Shown: positions 37,001 to 48,466 of the stretch, piece by piece
Layout: every line of letters starts with the position of its first letter
Position numbering within the stretch: the first letter of the stretch is position 1
NCBI GenBank assembly: GCA_934045905.1
Contig: OW203767.1
Location: 28,642,520-28,706,519, forward strand
Direction of reading: 5' to 3'
Source: Leuctra nigra
Lineage: Eukaryota > Arthropoda > Insecta > Plecoptera > Leuctridae
DNA: 64,000 bases
Position numbers and translations under genes: made by a program
The notes under the pieces: generated by a model
Database searches by the model: none
Told to the model about the DNA's origin: nothing
What the model saw: the letters and a program-made list of their open reading frames with translations, nothing else

Positions 37001-40000
37001 ATTCTTGCCCAATTGTAACCAATTGAAGTCCTTCATTAATTGTAACTTAAGAGTTACAATTTTACCGCAACCAAACGCATGCAGTTCAAATTCAGTTTCC
37101 CACCCAAACAAAATTTCCACGCGTTCTCCTCACTATATCATGTACGGGAATATTTTTTTTTATATCCACAGGAGTACCAAGTCAAAAATAAAAATACATT
37201 TATTATAATATTATATCATAGAGCATAGATTCAAAAAAATAATTAGAATTAGGATAAATAAACAATTTTAATGGCATTGTAAAGGTCAATCTTTACACAT
37301 TGACCACGTTTAAAAACGAAGTAAAACTGTAACAATTTCGTGAAGTTACAATTTGTCGCGAACAATGTGTCACTGTTTTGTACGCCCCTGGGACAATGTA
37401 TATAGGTGTGCGGACTTCATTTGTACTGCCATATATACTACATATACCCCGTAATGAAATCATTAATTTACATTTTTTCGGGGGGTCCTGAAAAAAACCG
37501 CAAAGAAATGTGATGTACTGACAACATATACACACGCATACATCCATTATGACATTAATGCCATACCGTTAATAGAAGTCATATTATCTGTTGGCGGGGC
37601 TGTGGGTATACGTTTGGCTGAGGATAAAAAACAACGACAATGTATTGTCGAACAAATTTAACGAAATATTAGAGGAATGGGGATTATTTTTTAGAGAAGC
37701 ATATTTTTCACGATTTTTTTGAAATAAAATGAACGAAATGAAAGCCTTGTACGTGTAGAGACTTCAAAGTATTTTAATGTTATAGAAATGTATACGTAGG
37801 TTATTTTCACCATTTGTATGATCAACATGATAATTTTATTTTTTACAATGAGTTCACAAAGAGGTTGTTGATTATTAGTCAAATAGTTTTATCAAATTAT
37901 CTATTGTTGGACGGAAAAGCATCAATTCCACAGAGTAATGTTCATTTTTTTTAAAACACATACAACAATCATATAGTTTTTAGTCATTTAAATAAATACA
38001 AATACGAAATGAAACATGCAAACTTTAGCCGGTATTGCCAACTCCGGATTTGATTAGGATTGACTAGATTATAGATTAAATCTCTGGCATAGCCAAACAG
38101 AACTCTCAAATTGATTGAAAGTAATTAGATATCTTTTATTTAAAGTAAGAGAGCTTTTAAAGTTAGATACCCGACTATCGTATGATACCTGGGTAGCGAA
38201 TACCTGTCCTGTAAGTCAGTGGGCAAGGCTACCAAACCACAAGATATAAAAAAATATTTGCAAAATAACCTAAAAACAAAACCAGCTTACCCAAGACTTG
38301 GGTCCAAGACTACAACTTCTTCCTCTTCTTCTCCTCCTGGCTCCCCACAATAAAAATGTAAACGCGATTTACAACAAGCGAAATTACAAAAATACATAAA
38401 AAAACTTAGTTAATTTGTATTACTAAAATACTCATTGTTGACGTTCACCCAAAATACACAACCACTTAACAACAATTACGAAAGTCAACAAAATTCCGAA
38501 TTGAAATAAAATGACGAGATTGTTTATTCATGCTCCACTTGCATCGCGATAGGCCCGACTAATGTAAAACTTAGTGTAATATGAGGTGTTACCGCAGTTT
38601 AATTGAGGGTCTGTTTGTTCGCCTCAGAGCCGCGAAGACGTTGAAGTTATGCAAGCAGATTAATCTTTCAACTTCTCCGTGCAACTTGGCGCAACAAGAA
38701 TATTGTTGTTAATATTATCTTAAGGATTATCCGGAGTCTAGGCCGCGTTGTCGACGTGAGGTTATTTATTGTCTCTAAGCTGCCAGAAGATCGCACATTA
38801 GTTGTGAAGGAGAGATATGGAATGTATTGCAGATAATATTGAAAGTTTAAGATGTGTGACTTGGAAGTTGGCACCTCCACCGGAATGTCATCTCTGTAAC
38901 ATTCAGGATGTATTTGTTAATACAATTTGAAAATAATTTCAGCAAGTGAATTCATTTAGTGTAAGGATGACGCGACCTTGAAATCTACTGTCAGGCCATA
39001 GTCATTTAGCTCAGTTTTGAATACGATTTTAACGTACAATGATTCATTGTTAATACATTGTTTCTAGTAGATTGCTGGATCAATCGAATAATGTCTTGAA
39101 TTTATGTTTCAAGGTCGATCATTCTCACAGTGAATCAATTTTATCTGGAGTCAGTAGTGTAATGCCCCTTTCCCTCCTTAGACATTCAAAATCCAACTAA
39201 TTTAAGCGAAATTTTAAAAGTGGTTATTTGTATTACTAAAAAAATTAAATGTGGTGTTTTTTTATATTCTGAACAAATGAAAAAATACTGAATAGTGAAT
39301 AAGATTGATCTTGATACATCCCCCCTACTAAACCATATATTTTCAACGGCACATTTGGTAAATAATTTGATATTAGAGCTTCCCTCCCCCCCCCCCCCCC
39401 CCCCACCACCCTATTCATAATAAGTCAACGTTCGGAGTAATTTTTATTTTTCTATCGTTTATTTCTATGGATTTATTTTTCTATTTTTTCCCCGTTTGGT
39501 GCAATTTGTATTTTTGTATCGGCCTAGAATATTTTTAATATTACTACAATTTTGTTAGTTTGATCCTGCCTCTTAATATCGAATTGATTGTTTTGCATTC
39601 ACCTTCAAATCGCTTGACGTGCGCCGTGAAACAGATGAGCTTCTCTTCAGATTCCGAGTCCTGTTTCGGGACTTACATTGAAATAGGATACAGTTAACTT
39701 CTAAGGCGGCGCGAATTCCAATCACAAACATACGAGTTTTTACTTTCAAAAGCAATAATCCGATTTGCAAAAGATCGCTCTTATGTCATCCAAAGAATTC
39801 TCCTTATAGTAAAATGACGTCAGCCCATGTGTATTCACATGGAGGAAAGAAGAAAAAATACTTAAAACAAGTAATAAATAACGTCTTCTTCGATAATTTA
39901 TATGGTGAACTTCAGATTTTAGTATCTAAATAATTGTACTTTAGATCTCAACAAATGATCTTGCGCTTCTTCTCAGCATGGAAGAAAAGCCCAAGTTCAA

Positions 40001-40489
40001 GTCACCTCGTTCCAAAAACATTTATCCAAAAATAATTCTTGAAGATGACAACAGACTAAAATCAAATGCTCACCGTTACAGGAAAATTAATAAAGTACCT
40101 ACTATACAAATAATTTCAGAATATAAGTTTTTGAATTCAAAGTGTTTTAATTCGTCTATGTGAATGCATATATTCAGGACGGCACTCACTGTTTTGATAG
40201 TTGATTGAGGAATTGCACATTAAAATCAGGTTTGGTGGGTTTTAGAGTAAGTATATATCGGAGTGTAAAGGGAACATGGTACTTGTCCAAACATTCACAA
40301 TTGTCATGTGGTTTATCGATGTTGCTTGCCCGAAGATTTATTAAGCATATCTCTCGCCTTGGAAACATTTTAAATGGACGAATTTACAATTTTATCAGAG
40401 TGAGAATTGATATCGAGTCTTACATTTATTTTTAGCCTTTCATGCCAATTGTTTACAATTTCAATTGTCTACAATTTTCTAAGTTTAAT
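34073..40489. other. AT-rich region without a recognisable gene
   Basis: The 6.4 kb hold no frame with a recognisable domain. The 95-residue frame at 34634-34921 has no family match that I can see. A more CpG-rich patch is at 35316-35591. A C19 run is at 39386-39404. A G/T-rich and C-rich patch lies at 36570-36830. A minus-strand A-box-like GGTAGCCTTGCCC near 38225 hints at another SINE trace. Confidence 0.5.
35316..35591 (+). other. CpG-rich patch, possible exon or promoter
   Basis: A 91-codon plus-strand frame covers this stretch, which is near 50% GC and contains TCTCGCGCGCGTTGCG. It is distinct from the AT-rich surroundings. No domain is recognised: the product would be Cys/Arg/Ser rich without a regular pattern. 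It could be an exon, a promoter-proximal region or chance. Low confidence as a gene. Confidence 0.25.
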
Positions 40490-40882
40490 TTTGTTCATGA
40501 ATCTCATCTCCCCCACGCTAAATTTACCATCTATTGGTATATTTTCTGGCAAAAGTAAGCAACATAGAATTTTGAAACTTTGGGAACATAATATGCCTCA
40601 TACCTTGATACAATCGCTGACAGGATTTTATATTAAAAAAAATGGAAACTTTTAAATTAGATTTTACAACAATGACCCCCCAATTTTTTTGGGGGGCCAT
40701 TGTTGTAAAATCGAATTTAAATATTTCCATTATTATTACTTTTTTTAAATCCTGTCAGTGATTGTACCAAGGTAAGAGTCATATGTTCCCAAAGTTTCAA
40801 AATTCTATGTTGCTTACTTTAGCCAGAAAATGTACCAATAGATGGTAAATTTAACATGGGGGAGATAGGGATGTTAATGTCC
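40490..40882. mobile_element. near-perfect ~390-bp palindromic MITE
   Basis: The left arm from about 40490 to 40687 is repeated in reverse complement to about 40882, with the centre at CCCCCCAATTTTTTTGGGGGG around 40678-40698 and effectively no loop. Matching strings include ATCTCCCCCA/TGGGGGAGAT, ACCATCTATTGGTA/TACCAATAGATGGT, AACTTTGGGAACATA/ATGTTCCCAAAGTT and TTACAACAATG/CATTGTTGTAA. It is non-coding; the opposite-strand frames over it are mirror images of each other. Confidence 0.9.
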
Positions 40883-42019
40883 CCTTAACAATAACTTACT
40901 GAGAAGAAAAGTTTTCTAAATTCCCCGTTTGATCTAAGCGAATTTAGTCATGAGTTATACTCCTACGTAATGAAATGTCCACAACAAAAATATCATTATT
41001 CAAATCAATATTCAATTATTTATATGGTATCTTCTAGAATATCTATTGTATTTGAAGAGTTGATACCGCTTCAAACGAAGTCAACCCTACCATTTCTCAA
41101 AACCCAATCGAACAATGGGCTGTCATTTTATTCACTATTTAAATTTGAACTTGTCCTCTTGTTTAACATAATCTACCTACAATAATGGGGAATTATTAGG
41201 AATAAATCTAGTTATATGTCAATGCATTTCATTGTTATGTCAATTGAAAACTGAATACGATTGTTTTCCTAATCGACAAATTATGCATTGTCTTTAGAGT
41301 ATATAAACTCAATAACGTAATAGATTAAAGTGAATTGAAAGTTGCCTACTATCTGAAATCAAACGACTGCAGGATTTAGTGTTCATTCAATCGGCCACAT
41401 TTCAATCATTCTTATTAAACCCACCCAAAATGAAATAACCGAAACACAGTCGAAAACGTAAATACATATGGATTTTGAATTGCTTTGTTTTCTAACTTAT
41501 TTTGCAATAGTCTTATTTCGACAATATTTTAGGAAGTAATTTGATTTATGAATTACTTGCAAAGCATGAATCCACGGATCGATTTTCTCAATCATTCAAA
41601 TATATTTTTGGACTTCAAATGATTTTACCTTGAGCCCATATAAATGTTTCAAATCTAAGGTTAGAAAATACTCTTACAATTTGATCGTGCAGAAAAACAT
41701 TCGTTACCTATTTCCATGTTGCTGAGCGGGTGCTTTAGTAAGTAATTACAATGTATATCATGAAGTCAACTTGTATTTATGTCAGCAAATCCAGTGTATC
41801 TCTTGTTCTACAAACAAGGTAGATTATTCTTCCCCCCTTCGTCCTCCCCCAACCCCTCCTCCACCAAAGCATTTAGTCCAGTTTCCGCTGACCGGAAATG
41901 GCCGTTTTCAACTTGAAGCATCAACCCGGATAAATATATGGAGCTTAAAAAAAACACCAACACACACACACAACGAAATCCATCCAGCTCTGTAGAGAAG
42001 TGTTGTGGCTGAAGTGAGT

Positions 42020-42240
42020 CAGACAACTCGCGCGGGGCATTGTGGGTCTGGATCTCGCGATATGCGGTAGCCGGGAGAGCGGGAAAGAGAGAGACTCATT
42101 TCCCGCGCGCCGGTGTGGTGCGGCTGCCGGCCACCGGGGCGCTTCCGGAGCACAGGTTGAAAGATGCACGACCAGCAGCCCACAGTCACGTGTTCATCGG
42201 GGATTTGCGGTCAAGATGAGTTGGAGGGGGATTAAAAATA
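42020..42240. promoter_or_regulatory. CpG island, candidate promoter or first exon
   Basis: About 200 bp with many CG dinucleotides (GCGCGGGG, CTCGCGATATGCGG, TCCCGCGCGCCGG, CGGCTGCCGGCCACCGGGGCG) stand out sharply from the AT-rich flank. CACGTG is present near 42188, and CCGGAAATGGCCG occurs about 130 bases upstream. A donor-like CACAG|GTTGA lies near 42154. Opposing 69-74 residue frames overlap here, and neither shows a domain. A transcription start is plausible, but a GC-rich repeat is not excluded. Confidence 0.35.
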
Positions 42241-44552
42241 ACATCGGTTGACGACATGGATTCTAATGAGATGAAACGACTCATAATTAGATACTCACAA
42301 AGGTCAAATCACAAAACAATAAGAATAAGTTATACACAATAGCTTACTGTACGTATCATTCTAGGTTCGAATACTCTTTTTATTTGTGTAAATTGTATTT
42401 GGATGTAAAAATTACAAAATTAATAACTGAAATTCAGGCAGTCAATAAATATACAATTGTATTATCTATATTTGAACTGCATTTACATGATTAATTAATT
42501 GTCTAAGACAGTGTCGTATACAACTACAGATCACTGTCTATGAAAAACATGTCTTTTTCTATCCAGTTCCTACCCACACATCGTTTAAGTCAGTACATTT
42601 CAAAGATGGAATATAAAGTAACTTTATGAAGGTACCGTAATCAAGAGATTGTATATCTTGATTCTGAGAATAACTCAATTGTGATGAACAAAATGATTCT
42701 GTAAACTCAACTCATTTTCTTGGTTTCTGGTTGGTGGAGGTGCCGTAATTCAATTCCATTTCTAGCGAGGACGAACCATCCTTCATCTTTAGTTCCATTA
42801 AATCGCAAGTAGAAAGAAAGTGAAAATTGAATTCCTTGGAAACCATCAATCAGCAGTGAACATTTCGCCGCCCACTGTCAATTGTTTCACTTCTTGACGA
42901 CCACGTGGGTGATTTGTTGACGTCTAGATCCTCCAGTGAAGCCACTTAATTCTGCTTCAATAGAATAACCGCATTGCTTTAGGCAGATTCGCGAGTCGTT
43001 GCGTGCAGGGCAATAACTAATTCATAGATGAACCAGGATGAATTAGATTATTCATATTTTCTGATGGAAACTTGCCAATGCAGCAAGCGAGATAGAGAGA
43101 GAGGGAGGGATTGACAGGGCTTGAACCCGGAACACTGCGGATAATTTATCATTCGGATGAAAGTCATTTATTATGGAGATATTGAGAGAAATATACATGA
43201 TTCTATTTGTCGAAGTGTGGGGCTTCCATGTCGATGGCGGAGAACTAAATGAAATGTCTTCCGGAAGATGATTTGGGGCTTTGAATTAATCCACCTGGCA
43301 TCGAGGAAAGTTCATGTGGATGACAAATTTTCATATCGTGACTGGGACAGGCGTGACAACAATAAATCATTTGTGAAGTATTTCTAGGTGTTAGTCTTTA
43401 TGTACATGCTGCAATATCTACCTACAAAGAAATTATATGATTTTTTGCAAACAATTCAAATTTTTAAAAATCGTGTGTGACTTGTACAATGTAATTCTAA
43501 TGGATTATAGAAAGTCGAATAAAATGCAAGGACGAAAGTGTCACTCAAATGCAGTTGACATTTTAATATCACTTCTTAGAATCCTCGTCATAAAATATTT
43601 TCTACTTTCAATAAAAAAAAAAATCACAGGCAACAGAAATAAAAACGTGCTCCGATCGTTCATCGAGATAAATTGAAACAATTTGTCCCAAGTTTTTACT
43701 ACATCGTCTTATCGCAAGATGAATAACGTGGGACTTACGATCAGCAAAAAGAAACCCACATTTGTCATAACGGTCTGAATCATCGGCCACATTGCGTATT
43801 CACATCTTCTCCAATCGTTTGCTTTTTAATGCAAAGTCGTGGGACAACTGCTAGCTGAAGAGATTATTTAAATCCATCAGTGAAATGATTTACTACATGA
43901 GATGTTGCACCGCGCGCACTTATGTTTGATCTACTAGCTAGAAGATATGGGAAAATGTCGGCAAAATAATGATCATGCACAAAGTGACTTTTTACTGTTT
44001 ACGAGTTTCTGCTTTTTTAAGATGGTTCTCATAGATTAAAGTTCATAAAAAGTTAGTATTACTTTGTCCTTGATTGACATTCCCACAACTAAAGCAAAGT
44101 GTTAGTTTATATTTTCAATTTTACTTCTGGAAATATAGTTTGTAATTTCATTAAATTTATTAAAAAATCATAATTTATTCCATAAAGATTAAATCTATTG
44201 GATTTTGTTTGCATTTTTATCTACTTATAGCACATCACGATATTGTTTATGTATTTTGTATTTTGATTATTTGAGAAGATGAAAACATATAGATTGTTCA
44301 ACCTCAACGGAAGTTCCTGAATCCATAATCTTTCTTTGTCATCGTGGAATCCTTCTCGATTAAGTCGCAGTCGCGCACAAATTTACAAGCCAGTTGGTTT
44401 TTATTGTCTTTGGGAAAACGTCTTAACTATCTCTCGTCTTCGCTCACCGGACTTGAATTTTAAATGGTTATTTTCCCCGCATAAAGCTCTGTTTGTTGGC
44501 GGTAAGTGATATGTTAGCGGCTTGAAAACAAACGCGTCATGTTTTATGGCTG

Positions 44553-44640
44553 GACAGTTAGTCAGCGCGCGAGACGTGTACTGTTCTGTACCAGCGTTCA
44601 ACTCTCCAGCGCGCGGCGCGGCGGAATCAATCTGCGAACA
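44553..44640. promoter_or_regulatory. small CpG-rich patch
   Basis: GTCAGCGCGCGAGACGTG and CTCTCCAGCGCGCGGCGCGG form an ~90-bp patch of dense CpG. CACGTGGTGG follows at about 44655. No TATA box or exon is evident. Similar patches may be remnants of promoters or unmethylated spots. Confidence 0.25.
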
Positions 44641-44763
44641 TCACTCCTGACATGCACGTGGTGGACAATTAAATATGGGGGTTGTATTCTATATATTTAT
44701 AAATTAAACACTGCCTTTTAATATTTGTTTAATCTCATAATATATCAAAATATGTTCATAGAG

Positions 44764-44983
44764 TAGGTACACCCAACAAATCATAAAACGGTATTTTAAC
44801 AAAACAGATTGGCTGCTGGTCAGGTTCATTGACAATCAATCCTTGTTATTATCAATAAAATCAGGGCTCACCTACAAGAGTTAGATGAGGAGTTAGCATA
44901 GATTTCATCGGATGATGCCATCACATTTTTTCAGACAATCCATTTCTTTCAAATATCGTTTTATGAATTGTCGAGTGTACCTA
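44764..44983. mobile_element. family D MITE, copy 1
   Basis: The inverted ends TAGGTACACCCAACAAATCA and TGAATTGTCGAGTGTACCTA extend inward as TAAAACGGTATTTT / AAATATCGTTTTA. The 220-bp sequence is non-coding. The outer TAGGTACA.CCAAC is shared with the element at 54279-54453, defining a family. Confidence 0.8.
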
Positions 44984-45179
44984 ATGTCTTTAATAGTATC
45001 AAGTTATTTAAAAGTGGTACATGATCTTAACTTAAACATTATTGTTTTTACATTAAGATGAAAAAGTATTGATATATATATATATGATTAGATAGATTTT
45101 CGCAGTTGTTATTATATAATGTCATGCTTTAAGGTATAATACTGCGTTATAGAAACTATTATCAACTCCGACGTTTCGA

Positions 45180-45250
45180 TTTTATTTTAAAATATTTTAT
45201 TTTATTTTATTTTATTTTATTTTATTTTATTATATATATATATATATATT
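45180..45250. repeat. (TTTTA)n and (TA)n microsatellite
   Basis: About eight TTTTA pentamers are followed directly by a TA dinucleotide run of roughly nine units. A second TA run lies at 45371-45389. Confidence 0.9.
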
Positions 45251-47851
45251 TTTTTACTAAACATTCCACGGATTATTTATAAAGGAATACAATGTTTCTG
45301 GTATTGCCGTGTTAATTGTTTTATTATCCCTGCGTTTCGTAAAAGACTTCTTTTACATCTTCAGGGGAACATATATATATATATATATTATATCCAACAG
45401 AAAACATTGAAGATAATTTTAAATTTTACTCCTTTACAAAATTACTTTAACTAAATTAATATCTGTAACTTGTTTGAAAAATGATAAAAAGGAATTTTTA
45501 GCGAAACTTAGAGAAACAATTATATGATATGTAAAATAAAGAAAACAGCAACCAGATATAATTTGTATTCTCTTATGTTTACTGTTATTACCTGTAACTA
45601 TAGTTACACTAAAATCATGGAAATAAGAAAAGGAATACAACTATTTAGTATGTTACAATCTTGAAACAAAAATTGCGCAATGTAGATCTAAATTAAAAAA
45701 TAAATCCTACATATCCCATTCGGAATAATGCACGTTTGTGTCGTACACAATGGATTTATCTGTCTGCATTGACGAGGCGACATCGAGTGAACAAATCTCG
45801 TGCTATCTCTCTCCCATCACCTACACACGACATCGCAATCTCTCACTCCCACCCCATGGACATCAGAAGACGCCGAGGAGACGCAGAAAACTGCTTTTCA
45901 CTTGTACTAACACCTTGTAATTGCCGTCCTATCAACGAATCTATCATTGTACAACATTCAGAGCTCAACTAATGGACGGAGGAATAGACTTAATATTCTT
46001 ATTTTATGGACTCCGATGCTGCATTTTACAAAATGAAAGTGGTTATTTTCATTCTCAAGGGCAGTTCACCGTCAAGTTCATGAGGGTTCGATGAAACTGC
46101 GATCTGCACAATTAATTTTAAACAACTCAAATTTGTATAGCTTTTAGGAAGCTGTTCTAAACACATTGGTAAATAAATTTGTTTTCATTAATATATTTAA
46201 ATTTCTCGTTTGCTATTCTAGAGCAGAGGGATCTTTTGCGCCCAATTTGGCTCAGTAATATCAACTTCACATTTATTTTTTCTGTATTAAATTAATTTTA
46301 AAATCCCCAAAATACCAACGAGAATACAGAAAATAATTGTGTAAAATTTGGTGTATACAGAAATTAGTAAAATTCGTATGATATGTTATGCTTACCCGAC
46401 CTTGGCAAGTAAATTTAGACACATTTGATGTTGTGTAGCTTTCTTACTAAGCTGTATTTGTATTTAAAAGAACGTATTTTAATATTATAATATTCAAAAT
46501 ACCGTGTAAAATTAAACAGATATTGAAATATTACGAATCCTCTTTCCACAAACTCAACCATTAAATCACAAAATCCACTATAATACATCACACATTCCTT
46601 CCATCAACATTGTGATCACTTTTAAAATTATATCAAATAAATACATCCATTTACAAGGAATCCAGTCCATTTCATTAAAAGTACACTACATTACATCTCT
46701 AATATCGCAGTTTCCTCCCATGTAATAGCCAATGTAATGAACTAATTCCAAGCACAGGACACGTATGTGAGGTAGGTATGTGCTCAGTGACATCAACGGC
46801 TAGTTTTTCCAAGCAACATCAGGTATTCAAATCAAGAGAACTACATGGATAGTCTAATTGTCTTCAAACCACACTGGAATAATATATTAGTTTATAATAT
46901 AAGAGTGGATATTTTCCTTTCAGCGTGGAATTAAAGTGGTTCTGTCTTCTCTTTGCCATTTGTTTGCCCGCGGTTTGATGTTTGAAGATTATAGCGGAAA
47001 ATACGTGTCTTCGAGTTTTAAGTCTGCAAATCAATGACAAAATATGCGGCAAAGTTCACAAATCATAAGATACCAAATTGTATTCATTTAAATTTTTTCG
47101 CAATAATAAAATATCTATAATTATGTAAATCAGATTGGAGATCGTCTGATATCAAGCAAAATTTGATTTGTGCTACTAATATCAACATAAAAAAATAGAG
47201 AGAAAAAATAGCTATAAAAATAAAAAAAATAAAAAATCTTCCTTGTTCTTTTTCTTCTTCTCTCTAAAAAAATATCAAAATAACGACCAAAGGGTCATAT
47301 TACCATTAGTTTAATATTCAGTTTAGTTAAGCTCCACTTCGGGAAATGTGGTGTATTATTTATACTGCGCCATAGCTTAATAAACTGCAGTCAATGTAGC
47401 CTGAGGTTAATGTAAACTGAGGAAATAAGCTCCCGAATTAAATTGCAGTATATAATGGTAAAACCCCGAGTTTTCTGAATTGGAGCTTAAGCTAACTGTA
47501 GTTTAAGCTAATGGTAAAACCGTCCCCGTTGCAATGTCGTTATTACGAACTTATGGACAAACAAACAGATTTCGATCTCGTCATCAATGCCCTCGATCAC
47601 AGCTCTGGACGCCTCGCCTGATCACGTGATGATATTGATGTGTTGCTAAGAACAAGCGAACAATCTACACGCTCGCGAGGTGGGAATTGACAAATAACCG
47701 ATGTCACTTCGCCGGCCGACCAGCCATATGTCCGCAGTTCTTGTTCGAGCAGACCAATAGCCACGTGTGTTGACGCATTTGTTCAGAGAGAGCTACATGG
47801 CGAGGCGTGCTGGGGGATTCATCATCGCTCCATTGTCTCTGCAGTCGACAC

Positions 47852-47915
47852 GATGCAGCCAAGATGCAGCCAAGATGCAGACACGATGCAGCCAAGATGC
47901 AGACACGATGCAGCG
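47852..47915. repeat. 11-bp minisatellite GATGCAGCCAA / GATGCAGACAC
   Basis: GATGCAG recurs at 47852, 47863, 47874, 47885, 47896 and 47907, exactly every 11 bases, with two alternating suffixes (CCAA and ACAC). The 11-bp step shifts the reading frame each time, so the frames across it are not coding. Confidence 0.95.
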
Positions 47916-48351
47916 GTAATGGGAAGGAATTAGCAATGCGAGGAAATCAGCCAATTGGACAATTTCAAATTGGACAATTGGATTTCAGAATTTCACTCAA
48001 AACGGAATTGCATTGGTTAGAAATTTAGATAGCCCAATTTGAATTGTATAGTGTTGTTGTATGGAATTTAAATTCTAAAAAAACTCTTTGCTGTGCAGTA
48101 ACTGGGGGAGGGGGGGGGGGGGGGGGTGTTTGTTGTAATTTGAGCAGTGTAGCATCCCAGAAACACTTCTAAATTGTTTAAATTTGAATAAAACTCCAAC
48201 AATTGGAGAGTTGTTTGATTTAGTTTGTGTATTTTAGAGCCCAACTCTCCCCCCCCCCCTCCCCATCAGGGTGTCACAGTACCCTCCCTCCCACCATGAA
48301 AGTAGTTCTTACGCCTGAATGAGTCTTCATCACTAATATGTGCATGTAATA

Positions 48352-48466
48352 CCCCTGACTGAGGTTTTATCGAGATTTCCCTCAGTCGATGAGACAAATT
48401 CTGGTAAGGTTCCCTCTAATTTGCCGCGACCGCCTCCTTACCACTGTCCATTCTAAACTCACTGCT
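48352..48466 (-). mobile_element. family A short element, partial minus-strand copy
   Basis: On the plus strand CCTGACTGAGG...CCCTCAGTCG is the family hairpin. GGTAAGGTTCCCTC, GCGACCGCCTCC and TTACCACTGTCCATTC follow. The 5' end with GTCGCACTG is not found, so the copy is truncated. Confidence 0.65.

Larger units (their letters stand above)
40883..44763. other. AT-rich region with one strongly CpG-rich island
   Basis: No gene is proven. A CpG-rich island is at 42020-42240. A minus-strand B-box-like GGGTTCAAGCCC lies at about 43117-43128. A second small CpG-rich patch (CAGCGCGCGAGACG, CCAGCGCGCGGCGCGGCGG) is at 44553-44640. The remainder is AT-rich. Confidence 0.5.
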
